Shown here in pieces: positions 31,191 through 43,700 of a DNA stretch of 64,000 bases (positions are counted from its first letter, which is position 1; each line of letters opens with the position of its first letter). Under the pieces are notes generated by a model. The model made no database searches, was not told the DNA's origin, and saw nothing but the letters and a program-made list of their open reading frames with translations. The position numbers and the translations under genes were made by a program. Source of the stretch: Puccinellia tenuiflora (taxonomy: Eukaryota; Streptophyta; Magnoliopsida; Poales; Poaceae); the NCBI GenBank assembly GCA_012064385.1, contig QRDG01001831.1, positions 1,160,126 through 1,224,125 on the forward strand, in the 5' to 3' direction.

Positions 31191-34100
31191 ATGGAGAACC
31201 GTGAGTGGATGTATGCTGGCAGAAAGAGTCAGTATGAGTTTAGTGATGAATGGAGAGATAAGGCTGAGGAGTTTGTGAACAAGGCGTTTGACATCAGCAG
31301 CAAACCCATGAAAGTGTTTTGCCCCTGTAAGAAATGCGCTAACCGAAAGCGAATGTCGAAGGTAGATGTCAGTACGCACCTGCTCAAGTTTGGGTTCACA
31401 CCGTTCTACCATGTTTGGAATTTCCATGGTGAACAGTTAGCAAAACGTCCTAGAACCGAGCCGCGTCAGATTCAGCCAGCTGGAGGATTTGACACTGGGT
31501 TCGAGAACTGCTTAGATGACTTTGTTAATGCTAATGCGCCTGAAAGCCCTCATGTAGAGGCGGAGACACCTCAGGAGGCGGAGACAAGTGAGCAGCCGGA
31601 GGAAAACACAAAGAAGTACTACGAGGCTATGTTTGCTTCCCAGAAACCCCTCCATGAACATACAGATGTTACCCTTCTAGATGCCATCGCTCGCCTTATG
31701 GCCCTGAAGTGCCAGAGGAAGATATGCAGGGATGGTTTCGATGATCTTCTGGCCGTCGTTGGCAGCCTTCTACCGAAAGGGCACATCTTGGCGAAGAGCT
31801 TCTACGAGGCGACTAAACTCCTCCGTGACCTTAAGATGTCATATGAGAAGATAGACGCCTGTCCGAAGGGATGCATGCTATTCAGGAAAGACCATGCTGG
31901 AACAAATTATTGCATCCATTGCAATTCCTCGAGGTACTTCGAGGTCGACCTCGGTGGTGGACAGAAGAGGCAGACCGGGATTCCCCAGAAGATTCTCCGG
32001 TACCTTCCATTTATACCGAGGATCCAGCGTCTTTACATGAACAAAGACACTGCCCAGCAGATGCGATGGGCCGCATTAGGGGAGAGATACACCGACAAGA
32101 TGATACATCCGTCGGATGGTGCCGCATGGAAGAGGTTTGTAGCAAAGTATCCACTGAAAGCGGGCGACCCGAGGAGCGTAGCTGTTGCTATATCAACCGA
32201 TGGGTTCAATCCGTATGGCATGTCGGCGGCAACATACAGCTGTTGGCCCGTGTTTGTCATCCCCCAGAACCTCCCCCCGGTGAGTCCATGAGATCACATA
32301 ACATGTTATTGTCGATGATAATCCCAGGACCGAAATATCCGGGTAAGAACATGAATGTGTACCTGGAACCGCTGGTGGAAGACTTGGCAGTTGGCTGGAA
32401 CGGTCGCGGGGTCCGGACATATGATGCCTCAACAAATGATCACTTCGATATGTATATCTGGTACCACACATCTCTCCATGACTTACCAGCGCGTGCTTTG
32501 TTCTGCGGCTGGTGTACACATGGGAAGTGGCCTTGCCCACAGTGCAGACAGGCTATGACTTTCTTCTGGCTTAAGAAGGGAGGCAAGTATTCCTGCTTTG
32601 ATCAACATCGGCAGTTCCTTGACCCAGATCATAGATACAGGAGTGACGTAAAGCGGTTCAAGAAAGGAGTCGAGATCCATGCTCCGAAACCACGTCTGAT
32701 GACCGGACGTGAAATCAAGGCTGAGCTAGAAGCTCTCGTGCCTAACCCCGATGGGAATGGTTTCGTGGGTTATGGGGAGACACACCAGTGGACTCACATT
32801 CCGTGCTTCTGGAAGCTGCTCCCGTACATGGAGGATGTTGAGCTTCCACACAACATTGATGTAATGCACACCGAAAAGAATATCGCCGAGGCTCTCTATA
32901 GCAGCATCATGGAGACTGAGAAGACGAAGGATAACGTCAAGGCTCGAATTGACCAAGAAGAGCTTTGTGACAGGCCAAATCTGAATATGCAGCCTCCTGG
33001 AGTCAACGGCAGTAGGTGGTCTAAGCCAAAGGCTCCGTTCTGCCCTACAAGGGCGGAAAGAAGGGAAATATTACAGTGGCTCGTGGACTGTTTGTACTTC
33101 CCTGATGGGTATGCAGCTAACTGGACGAGGTGTGTGAACCTGGAAACGCAACGAGTGGGAGGGCTGAAGAGTCATGACTACCACGTGTGGATTGAGCGCA
33201 TAATGCCGGTGATGATTCGAGGCTATGTCGATGAGGAGACTTGGCGAACACTTGCGGAGTTGAGCTTTTTCTTCCGCCAGATTTGTGCAAGGGAGTTAGA
33301 TCGTGAAGTGCTTGAGAAGCTGCATGAACAGGCACCCGAGTTGCTTTGCAAGCTAGAGATGTTACTTCCGCCAGGTTTTTTTAATCCGATGCAACATATG
33401 ATCTTGCATCTCCCGCACGAGGCTTTGCTGGGGGGGCCTGTGTCGACCCGTTGGCAGTTTGGGCCTGAGAGAGAAATGAAGAAGCTACGTGGAAATTGCG
33501 GCAATAAATGCAAGATCGAGGCATCCATGGCCGAGGCATGCCTTAACGAGGAGGTGTCAAACTTCACGACAAGGTATTATCATGCCAACATTCCCACAAA
33601 GCACAATCCAGTCCTTCGCTACAATGTAGCCAACCCTGAAGATGTACCCAAGCTTAGCATCTTCATAGGGCTCGGTGGCAAATCAAGTGGCACGAAGAAG
33701 TTCATCATGAATAAACTCGAGCGGGATATGATAAGCTCGTACATCTTGTTAAGTATGGTGGAAGTGAAGCCGTACATCGAGTAAGTCTTTCACCATTTAG
33801 TATTTCACAAACATTCACTCCTATATTCGTGGCTAACTCCTCTTTTCTCATCGGCGTAGACGATTCACTCGTGAAAACTGGAAGCTGAGAAGGGAACCTA
33901 GCCCGAAAGAGTCGAAGGATCTTTTTGACAAGGGTGCTGGTTTTGACAAGGGTGGTGGTTTCATCAGCTGGTTCGCGGGTTTGGTACTGTTCTATTTAAC
34001 TTTTCTACTGTCGTGGACATTCATCTAGCATTCCTCGTTCTAAACTTGCCATGCTAAACTTGCAGGCAAAAAAGGACAAACAAATGAAGCCAGAGCTTAG

Positions 34101-34914
34101 AAAGATTGCCCATGGCTTTGGCCATTCCGTCAACTCATTCCATGCTTATGATGTGAATGGATATCGCTTTCATACCCATGAGTACACAACAAACCGGGCC
34201 AATCGGAAGACAATAAATAGTGGGGTGTTATGTGAAGGCTCAGATAAACTCCATTACTATGGAAGAGTCGAGGCTATATACGAGTTGAATTATGGCTTTG
34301 GTAAAGGGCTAAATCCCGTTGTATTCAAATGCCATTGGTTCGACCCGCATCGGGTGAGACGGGATCCTAGAATTGGATTGGTTGAAGTTCAACAAAGCTC
34401 CAAGTATCCGGGAGACGACGTCTACATTTTGGCTACCCAGGCCTTCCAAGTATTCTATCTCCCGTACCCGTGCAAGAAAACAGCCAAAGCATATCAAAAG
34501 CGTCTACAAGGGTGGGATGTTGTGATGACGGTACCTCCGCACAATAGGCCGCCTATGCCTAACAGTGAAGATTACCGGCGCCTAGAGCCCTCAACATTCG
34601 AAGGCGAGTTTTATCAGGAAGGAGGGCTCCCTGGGATATTCACTATCAACTTGCCGACCGATGATGACATGGAATACGTCGAAGAAGACGAAGCTGCGGG
34701 AATGGAGGAAGACACAGCGCATGATGAAGTCGTGGAGGTTCATAACCAAGCCGATGTGTCTTTGCTAGAGCGGTTCCACGCAGGACTTGACGTCGATGAG
34801 CCACAGGGACCACCTCCTGGTTCCGTGGAGGGTTGGTGGTGTGGCGACCCCGACAGTGATGACGACACGAGTGGTCCAATAGTTGATCCCAATGATCTCG
34901 ACACAGGCTACTGA
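31191..34914 (+). pseudogene. TNP2-type CACTA transposase, one 1-nt frameshift
   Basis: This is the enzyme that cuts and moves CACTA elements. Exons are 31,191-33,780, 33,860-33,983 and 34,066-34,914, with GT-AG introns 33,781-33,859 and 33,984-34,065 that keep phase. The total is 3,563 nt, one short of a multiple of three. Domains: N-terminal transposase-associated region (residues ~1-80: MENREWMYA, CPCKKCANRK, YHVWNFHGE); catalytic TNP2/Transposase_21 core (~300-500: ISTDGFNPYG, IIPGPKYPGKN, CGWCTHGKWPCPQC); DUF4218-like (~710-840: PMQHMILHLPHE); DUF4216-like (~960-1040: YYGRVEAIYELNYG, FKCHWFDP); acidic tail. The frame shifts at ~32,270-32,277 in a C6 run after PQNLPP. A C7 would restore phase, giving about 1,187 residues, the usual size. 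A sequencing error is a real alternative, so the gene may be functional. Confidence 0.93.
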
Positions 34915-35175
34915 TAGCGATGAGGACACATGTATTAGTAATTGCCAGTCTAGCTTATATGTAATAGGTCAATGCTACTCTATGTAACCGTGATTGTCAG
35001 TCTAGTTTATTTTGTGAGAACTCATTGTCGCTACTCCATGTATTTTGTTTTATTCTAATTGTTGCTTCATCTAAAATGTGATTTTTTTACTATACTCATT
35101 ATTGCTTCATCTATTAAATTTAATTTTGGATCATGTGTACTGATTAAACCTATTTGTTTTGTCAATGCAGGAAAT
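34915..35175 (+). other. spacer between the two transposon genes
   Basis: 261 bp, AT-rich, containing the 3' end of the first gene. It ends in a T-rich acceptor (TTTGTTTTGTCAATGCAG, then GAAATATG) just before the second ATG, so the second gene could be spliced from the upstream promoter. No separate promoter is obvious. Confidence 0.5.
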
Positions 35176-37717
35176 ATGACAGGGGGAAGCAGTCTGAGTA
35201 AGGCCTTGGCAAAAAGGGTGGGCAGCGTGAAGAAACTCCTGGTTGGTTCGAGTTCGTCTCGACGACCGTCACCGTCACACTCACCTCCACGTGCGAGGAG
35301 TGCACGGCGTGGGAGTACGAGGAGAGAGAGTCCTCCCCCGGCCGAGGAGTCCTCCGACGAGGAGGACGTGGAGTACGAGCAGGAGCCGGAGCCGGATTCT
35401 GAGGACGAGTCGCTGGACGAGGAGTCCAGCTGCGAGGAGTACGAGCAGGAGTACCTGCAGGAGTACGAGCAGGAGATGGAGGAGGGCGAGGAGGACAGCG
35501 AGGAGGAGGGGGGAGAGGAGGGACCTCCACTGGGCACGTTCGAGCTTGACCCGTCGCTGCAGTGGGACCCGCCGGAGGAGGAGTGGGTTGAGACGGACCC
35601 GACTATCCCTCCGCCACAGAGTAAGCCGCCGTATCAGCGGGGGGCCGCGGCCCTCCCCGATCTTCCTTACGGCTCACGTCACACGCTTCTCATTCCCACC
35701 GGGGCAAGGTACATCTAATTATTCATGTTCAATTTTAGCTTTTTCACTTGTGTTTTGACCCGCTAACCATACTAATTTTGATTTTTTCATTGTGTAGATC
35801 GTTTGAGTACGTGCCTGCTAAGGCCAAGGGACAGCGTACCTACTCGAGCATCCTTGGATGTCTTGTGCGCAAGTTCTTCCCTGGGATTGTCACCCTCCCC
35901 GATGGTACCACGAGTGTAGCTTGGACGTTCAAGCATTACACCTACGCGGAGGATCCCGAGGACGAGGAGGCGAACATGGCGGAGAAGACACTCCGCTACT
36001 TCTGGGTAAGTTTGCTTGACTTCTATAAATCCTAGATTTCACTAGTGGCTTTAACCCTATTCTACCTATGTGCATGCTTGCAGAACTACTTCTCCTACCG
36101 GCCGGAGCACGAGGCCCAGTGCACGGCGGTCCTTGTGGAGATGGCCTCCAAGATGGTGACGGACATGCACTACGAGGCTCGGGTGAACAGTGTCCGCAAT
36201 TGGTACGCCGAGAAGAAGATCAAGCTGTCCAAGAAGCGTGCCCGGGACATCTTGATGCAGCCATGGCAGTACCTGCAGGTAGCCGCATTTCTATATTATC
36301 GATTTTGTTGACCGCCATGTAATATCATTAATATGTGTGTTATGTGTATGTAGGTGCCTCCTCTGTACGTTGGTAACAATCATGAGTGCCACCTCGCGAT
36401 GGTAGCGTGGTGGACTAGCAAGGAGTACCTCAAGCTCCACGAGGAGGGAAAGGCAAAGCGGGCGTATAACAAGGGTGGAACACACCGCCAAGGCAGCCGC
36501 AGCCTCTCTCAATGCGTGCAAACTGAGGTGAGCAAATGCATTCTTTAGTCCACCTAAGTTCGTGCTCTCATTTGCAATATTTGCTGCTTTTCACCTATGT
36601 TCGTGCTCTCTTTGCAGAAAGCGAAGACCGGCGTAGAGCCCTCGACCTTCGCCGTTTGGTCAAAGTTCCGGAAGATGGATGAGCCGGATCCTGACACGGG
36701 GTCGTTGTGGATCAACCCCGGCGCCGAGCTCCGGAGCGAGGGGTACACGGCGAAGTTCAAGGAGCGCAACGGTGAGGATGCTGACCCTCTCACCAGTCCA
36801 CTTGACGTCGAGGCTGTCGTGCTTGCGGGGGGAGGCAAGGGGAATGGCCGGTTGTGGATAGGTGACGGCTCCGTCGACCCTCGCACCGTCCCGTCCCTAC
36901 GCCAGCTCCGCAAGGGGAGGGCTCCTGGTGCGCCTGCTGTGGAGACCCGCCCACGAGTTTCGGGTCTGGTTGTCGACCAGCTCCGGGAGCAGGTTAGTCA
37001 GCAGCAGGTGCTCTATCAGCAGCAGCAGGAGCAGATCCGACTGCAGCAGGAGCAGATCCGGCAGCAGCAGGAGGCGTCACGGCAGATGATGGAGTGGATG
37101 ACGGCCAACATTCAGCGCTTGGCTCCTTCGGACGGGACTTTTGTTCCACCGACGTTCCCATGGGTATGTCGTCAAACTTGTCATTCTATCCATCTTACTG
37201 TTGTAACTTAGGTATCTTTTGTAATGCGAGCATTTTTCCATGTTGTAGATGGTTCCAGGATCGGCGGGTGGATCTCACTCGATGGCGCCGCAGCCGCCGC
37301 CTGGTGGTCAGGACGATCCGGAGCAGCAGCCCCTCTTCACAAACCCTTCCGTTGTCCGGAGGCTTCCGTGGGTATGCTCGCATGACTCATAATTTAGCTT
37401 GTCATGCCATTGCCACTTTAGTTGAACTTGTCAAAATTTAGTTAGTTGAACTTGTCAAATTTTATACATTAGTTGAACTTGTCAAATTTTATCCTATGCC
37501 TATGCACTTGTCAAATTTTAGTTGGTTAACTCATCAAATTTTAGTTAGTTAGCTTTCTTTTAGTTAGTTATGGAGCACTTGACATTTAGTTGGTTATGCC
37601 TATGCATATGCACTTGTCAAATTTTAGTTAGTTAAATTATGCCTATGCACTTGACATGTAGTTGTTGAACTCATTCATTCTTTTCCAAACATGTAGGAGG
37701 ATCCTCCTCATCAATGA
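35176..37717 (+). CDS. second CACTA protein (TnpA-like / plant En-Spm Transposase_24 type), intact
   Basis: Seven exons with GT-AG introns: 35,176-35,708; 35,798-36,005; 36,084-36,278; 36,354-36,527; 36,618-37,163; 37,249-37,371; 37,697-37,717. They sum to 1,800 nt, a 599-residue protein with no internal stop. The N-terminus is basic and Ser/Arg-rich (~15-55), followed by a long acidic stretch (~58-120). The middle has FEYVPAKAKGQRTYSSILG, WTFKHYTYAEDPEDEE, FSYRPEHE and LYVGNNHECHLAMVAWWTS, then FRKMDEPDPDTGSLW, resembling plant En/Spm accessory proteins. A Gln-rich probable coiled coil (~490-520) precedes a short Pro/Gly tail. By analogy with TnpA it should bind the CACGGCAAAG repeats and bring the ends together. 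Confidence 0.88.
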
Positions 37718-38014
37718 TGTCCATCGTCGCCGTCGTGACTAACATGTGAAGCTTCATGTCCATCTCCGCCTTCATGATCTATATGTTGAATTATGGAGCA
37801 TCTATTGTGTGAATTGATATGTATCTCGTCGTGATCTATATGTTTGTGTCAATTGTCAAATATTTGTCGTCGTGGTATGTGAATTGTGATATGTGTGTCG
37901 TCGTGATATGTTTGTCGTCTGTGAATTTGTATCTTTTATTGTCATCTGTGAATTGTTTGTAAAATGCAGGGATTTTATAAAAAACAGAATAAATCTGAGC
38001 CATATTGCCACTGT

Positions 38015-38616
38015 GCCGTGTATTGGCACACGGCAAAGAACTTTGCCGAGCACTGGCGCACGGCACAGAAGACACGCGGCACCCACCTGTGTTCCTGGCA
38101 ACATGCCAGATGACCAAATGGTCAATGTGCCGTGCGTTTTTGCCAAAGGCGCACGGCAAAGAGTGCGCACCTAGCCACTAGCCAGACGGCCAGGAGGGCG
38201 ATATGCCGTGCATGTGTCGCGGAGGCGCACGGCAAAGATACGTGCTGTGCCGTGAGGGTGGCGTCGAGGCGCACGGCAAATACTTAAAATGTGCCGTGTG
38301 TGCGCGGTGATGCACACGGCAAAGATTTGAATTATGCCGTGATGGGCGTTCAGAGGATCACGGCAAAGACTGGTGGGACCAGGATTTCCGGTTGACCCCC
38401 TCTGACCGATGTGTGCCGTGCGGTGCGATAAAGAGCACACGGCACAGGCTATGCCGTGATTGTTTCAGTATGGTGCACGGCAAAGGTTCTTTGCCGACAC
38501 AAACTAGGCCGTGTGGGGTTTGCCGTGTAGATCCTCACGGCAAAGCGTTTGCCGTGTTCCGCCGGTCCTTTGCCGTGTCTTTCCCCCACACGGCAAACAT
38601 CTGGTTTCCGGTAGTG
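38015..38616. repeat. right subterminal repeats of CACTA element 2
   Basis: Alternating GTGCCGTG/TTTGCCGTG and CACGGCAAAG/CACGGCACA motifs run to the terminal TTTCCGGTAGTG. Many copies use the CACGGCACA variant, so the right end differs slightly from the left. Confidence 0.9.
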
Positions 38617-38619
38617 AAT

Positions 38620-39949
38620 ACTCATGGGTAACTTCTATATATCCTAGTGTACTTTCCGAAAATGGTTGGTGGAATGAATATCTGTTAGTCTCCTAAGGTA
38701 CCATATACAAATAAAATCATGTTATCTATAGTATTGCACTACTCTGCATCAAATCCGCAGATACAAAAAAGTAGCTAAAAAATGAAAAAACATATGAAAA
38801 AGGCTGAATCTAATGGGATTATCATAATCCACTTCAATACAAACACTACATTTGGATCACCATAACAAGCAGTTGCTCTTCTACATTTTCTCGGTTTTAT
38901 GTGTAAATTTGTAGCAACTCGCAATTTTTTTAGCATACAAGCAACACAAAATTCAAGACATATCACACCCATTTGGCAACACATAACTTTCTTTCCAAGA
39001 CGATGCATGGTTGGAGCATGTATTGTTCATTAGAAAGAGTATTACAACACCATAACAAAGGTACGTCTCAAAGATGAGGAAAGAATAAGCAACTTTGACA
39101 GATGTTTCCACGAAAGAAGTCCTTTCTCTAGCTTGAAAAAGAATCATAGACTTAAAACCATCTAATTCTAATTAAGTATGCGGTTTGCTAAAACACAATT
39201 GTCTGCTTTCTCCTAGTAAACTTGGTAGATTTTTTAGCCATCGGATGAGCGCAGAGATGCATGATGTTTCGTCTGTTTTTGGGCAGACGAGAATGAAAAT
39301 CTTACGGTGGTTGTTTGAACCCACGACCTTGGTCTGGCTTAAGGCACCATCAGGCTAGTTTTGTGTCTTGTATGTATTGTAAAATTTCTTTGTCCTTTTC
39401 TTTTCACCTGCATAATTTTTAGACTTTATTTTTTGTTTTTTTATTATATCACTGGTCATTTTCAACTTGTGAAATTCTACTTGTTTGTTTATGTAAATCC
39501 TATAATTCTACAAAATTTGTCGTAATTTTGTGTTTTAGAAGTACATAATTAGATATTATACTGACTAACTTTCTTTAGTTAGGAGCCAGATAATCCACAC
39601 CAACCAAAGCAAACATGCCTTCGTTCAGGAAAAAACAAGTTCTTTTCTTCTCGGTAGTACGTATTACTTGGACAAATCATGGAGAAACTTGAATAAACGC
39701 CTAGAATGAGATTACCGGCAGAACACACTACACCAAAACTATAACTCGAACATCAAAAGCTACGCAGTTTTTCTTTCCTTCATGCGTACGTTATTTGCTT
39801 TTATCTAAAAAACAGTATTGTTTTTACTACAGCTTCTTGTAAAAAATCAGCAAACATAATGCTAGCTCATTTACTGTCAACGGACAACAGTTAAATCATC
39901 TTACATTACCACAGTTGTACTAGGCTCAAGGGATTACACTTGCAGAAAA
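38620..39949. other. unassigned AT-rich sequence
   Basis: No supported gene, terminus or repeat. A stretch at 39,290-39,400 (TTTGAACCCACGACCTTGG) resembles sequence found near grass repeats but cannot be classified. Confidence 0.25.
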
Positions 39950-39959
39950 TAGTTCCCTA

Positions 39960-40529
39960 AGAATGATTGAACATTCCATTTGCACATCGAAGATATCATG
40001 GATCGTGGGAAAAAAATACAGCTTGTCCAAATGACGCAATAGATGCCCCAGAAGCAGCCTGCCCGCCATCCTCATCCGCCATCCTCATATTCTCATTTCC
40101 GTTGTCCAGAAATGGAATGCGCTCCCTGTCAGCGCTATGGGCAGCAGAATGGACCGTGAAGCCCTGGGCTGGGACGCGGTCGCTCTGATACAAATGTATT
40201 AGAAAACAGTAGAATATACAGTGGTAATGATGAGTAATAATTGCACGGTTACTGGACAGAAAACTACCTCCGTATGGGCGGGAACCCAGGCTCCCCCCAC
40301 CAGGTCGAAGAGAACCGCGACCAGGTTGAAGAGTACCGTAGTCGATGCCAGCACGGCAGACGGTGAACAGTAGGATGGTAATCAACTGAATCAGAAAAAC
40401 AGCGATTGCTAGGTAACATTGTTCCTGAACAGAGGTGAGCTCGGCAAAAAACCTAGTTAGCACCGAGATGGAAAAACTGGTACACTGGGAATCAATGCTC
40501 CAGCAGCACCTATATATAAGAAGCTCCAC
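39960..40529 (-). CDS. hypothetical minus-strand protein, low confidence
   Basis: A 177-codon frame contains one hydrophobic segment (CYLAIAVFLIQLITILLF) suited to a membrane span, then a Gly/Arg-rich stretch (GRGSLRPGGGSLG). A possible intron (GT after TACGGAG near 40,273, AG near 40,195) would remove an AT-rich section that now reads IITHHYHCIFYCF, but the junction does not clearly preserve the frame. It is divergent from the receptor-kinase pseudogene. I do not recognise it. Confidence 0.25.
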
Positions 40530-40650
40530 TAAGAACTGGACTCTGCCAACGCTCTTCCAGGCGTTGACATGGACTTGACTTGGAATTTATGGCACTGGAA
40601 ACTTGCACCAAGAGATGGCTCATCGACCTGGCCGCTTCTTCTATAAATTC
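40505..40650 (+). promoter_or_regulatory. possible TATA elements upstream of the receptor-kinase pseudogene
   Basis: CTATATATAAG (~40,509) and TTCTATAAATTC (~40,638) lie about 235 and 105 bp upstream of the likely start codon. The nearer one is the better placed core promoter. Confidence 0.35.
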
Positions 40651-40742
40651 AGCAGATAACCAATACTTAATGCATCATATGCTGGAGCTGTACACCATAT
40701 GTGATAGAAAGTATGTCTCATGTGGGAAGTCTCAGTTCCTCA

Positions 40743-43700
40743 ATGAGACTGCCTCTAATCCTTCGTCTATCCTCTCTTCTGACACTCGTGGCATGTTCAT
40801 TAGGTGCTACAGCTCTCCACACTGATTCTAGCACTGACTTGCAAGCCCTCCATTGCCTTAAACTCCATCTCACCACTTCTCCTGGAGTACTTTCCTCGTG
40901 GAAGAATGATTCCCTCCATTTCTGCAGTTGGTCCGGTGTTACTTGCAGCAAGAGGCACACATCTCGTGTTGTTGCACTGGACCTCGAGTCGCTCCACCTT
41001 AATGGCCAAATACCTCCTTGCATTGCCAATCTTACTCTCCTCACAAGAATCCACCTCCCAGACAACCAACTTAGTGGTGAAATCCCGGCTGAACTTGGCC
41101 AACTTAATAGGTTGCAGTATCTTAACCTCAGCTCAAACAACCTTAGTGGCATGATCCCAAACACTATATCTTCATGTTTCCACCTTCAAGTTATTGATCT
41201 TGGAAGCAACTCCATCGGCGGTGAGATCCCACCAAACCTAAGCCAGTGTTCAAATATCCAGCAGCTCAACTTCGATCACAACAAGCTCAGTGGAGGCATC
41301 CCGGAAGGCTTGGGGACGCTCCGTAACCTGTCAGTTTTGCGTCTTGTTGAAATACTCTGGCAGGCAATATCCCTTTTTCCCTTGGAAGCGGTTCTTCTCT
41401 CCGCTCTGTTTACCTTACGAACAATAGCCTCATAGGACCTATCCCGTCTCTCCTAGCTAATAGTTCGTCAGTTCAATTCTTGGACTTGACAAACAATCAC
41501 CTTGATGGAGAGATTCCACCTGCACTATTTAACAGCACATCACTTCAAGTCTTAGCCTTGGGATTGAACAACCTTACCGGCTACATACCTGTTTTTTCGA
41601 ATATTCACTCGCCCTTGAAGTACCTTATCTTGACATCAAATAATCTTGCAGGCAGCATACCTTCTACTCTAGGGAATTTTACTTCCCTTCGCTGGCTCTT
41701 GCTTGGGGAGAATAGTTTTCAAGGTAGCATTCCAGTGAGTATTGGTAAACTTCCCAACCTGCAAGCACTAGACCTGGCTTACAACAACTTGTCAGGGAGT
41801 GTCCCAGCCTCTATCTACAACATATCAACACTCACATACCTTGGCATGGGTGCAAATAATCTGTTAGGGGAAATTCCGTACAACATTGGATATACCCTTC
41901 CAAGCATCCAAACTTTGACTATGGGGGGAAACAAATTCCAAGGCCGAATTCCCACTTCACTAGCCAACACAACAGATCTCCAAGAGATCAATTTCAGCAA
42001 CAATTCATTATATGGTATTGTGCCTTCTCTTGGGACCCCTGTCAAACTTAATCAGTCTGGATCTAGGTGAGAATCGGCTCGAAGCAGGAGATTGGTCTTT
42101 CATTTCCTCATTGAATAATTGCACCCAGCTGGTGGAATTATACTTGGATGCAAACATCCTTAAAGGAGTTTTGCCAAATTCCATTGCGGGCCTTTCAAAG
42201 AGCTTAGAGTTAGTGTTATTAACAGATAATAAATTATCTGGCACTATACCACAGGAGATAGGACACCTCACAAGCCTCAAACTTCTTTACATGGAAAAAA
42301 ATATGCTTAGTGGAAGTATTCCTGATTCACTTGGAAATCTTCCAAACTTGTTTGTCCTAAGCTTATCACAGAACAAACTTTCAGGAAAAATTCCGCTTCA
42401 ATTGCCAATCTAAGTAAAACTGAGTGAGCTCTATTTACAGGAAAATAATTTGAGTGGCCCAATCCCAGGAGCTTTAGGAGACTGCAAAAGTTTGAACACA
42501 CTAAACCTCTCTTGTAACGGCTTGGATGGTAGCATACCAAAGGAGCTCTTCACTCTTTCGATCCTTTCCGAAGGTTTGGACTTGTCTCACAACCAACTCT
42601 CTGGACAAATACCACCAGAGATTGCGGCTTGGTTAACCTCGGTCCTCTGAATATTTCAATAACCAATTGTCTGGACAAATACCGTCCACTCTAGGTGAGT
42701 GTATCCACTTGGAGTCGCTACACTTGGAGGGAAACATTCTTCATGGTAGAATCCCTCCATCTTTCATGAATTTGAGAGGTATCATTGTGATGGATCTTTC
42801 TCAAAACAACTTCTCCGGAGAAATCCCTGACTTCTTTGAATCCTTTAGTTCCATCAAGCTTCTGAATTTGTCCTTCAACAACTTTGAGGGACCAGTACCA
42901 CCAGGTGGAATTTTCAGAATGGAAGTGAGGTGTTCATTCAAGGGAACAAGAAGTTATGTGCAAGCACCCCATTGCTACAGTTGCCACTTTGCAATACAGA
43001 GACATCCAAACAAAAGCACACCTCAAAGGTTCTGAAGATAGTAGGATTTACTGCTCTCTCTTTGTCTTGTTATCATCCTTCCCAGTCATTCTTTTGAAGA
43101 AGAGAATTTTTTTCCATCAAACAACTCATCCATCCTGCAAGGGCTTGAAGAAGTTCACATATGCTGATTTAGTGAAAGCAACAGACCGTTTCTCCTCAGC
43201 CAACTTGGTTGGTTCTGGAAAATATGGGGAAGTGTATAAAGGCTGGTCTGAAGGAGAAGCAGTAGCAATCAAAGTTTTCAAACTTGATCAACTCGGAGCA
43301 CCAAAAAGTTTCATCAACGAGTGTGAGGCCTTGAGAAACACACGTCATCGGAATCTTGTAAGAGTGATTTCTGCATGCTCAACATTTGATGCAACAGGAC
43401 ATGAGTTCAAGGCTCTAGTTCTTGAATACATGGTTAATGGCAACCTTGAAAGTTGGCTCCATCCAACACTCCACGGGCATCATCTGAGAATGCCATTGTG
43501 TTTGGGTTCAAGAATAGTAATAGCCGTGGACATAGCAGCTTCTTTGGATTACCTCCATAACAACTGCATGCCTCCTATGGCCCACTGTGATCTGAAGCCT
43601 AGCAATGTCCTTCTCGATGATGCCATGGGCGCATGTGTTGGCGACTTCGGGTTGGCTAAGTTCCTACACGGTGATTCATCTTCGAGAATTGATGGTTCTA

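Larger units (their letters stand above)
25051..38616 (+). mobile_element. complete CACTA (En/Spm) element 2, 13,566 bp
   Basis: Terminal repeats CACTACCGGAAAA and, at the right end, the reverse of CACTACCGG are flanked by a perfect AAT duplication (25,048-25,050 and 38,617-38,619). Contents in order are subterminal CACGGCAAAG repeats, a captured-looking fragment, eight ~353-bp units, a second CACGGCAAAG block, a C-rich leader, two hairpins, a TNP2-type transposase (three exons, one 1-nt frameshift), a second protein gene (seven exons, intact) and right subterminal repeats. Both genes lie on the plus strand. The structure is that of an autonomous element whose only visible lesion is the frameshift. 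Activity is not shown. Confidence 0.95.

Noticed and set aside
32270..32285. CCGGTGAGTCC at the transposase break as a splice donor (intron in place of a frameshift)
   Set aside because: The protein motifs continue without a gap across it (NLPP directly followed by the SMRSHNMLLSMIIPGP region), and total exon length is exactly one base short, which fits a 1-nt loss better than an intron.
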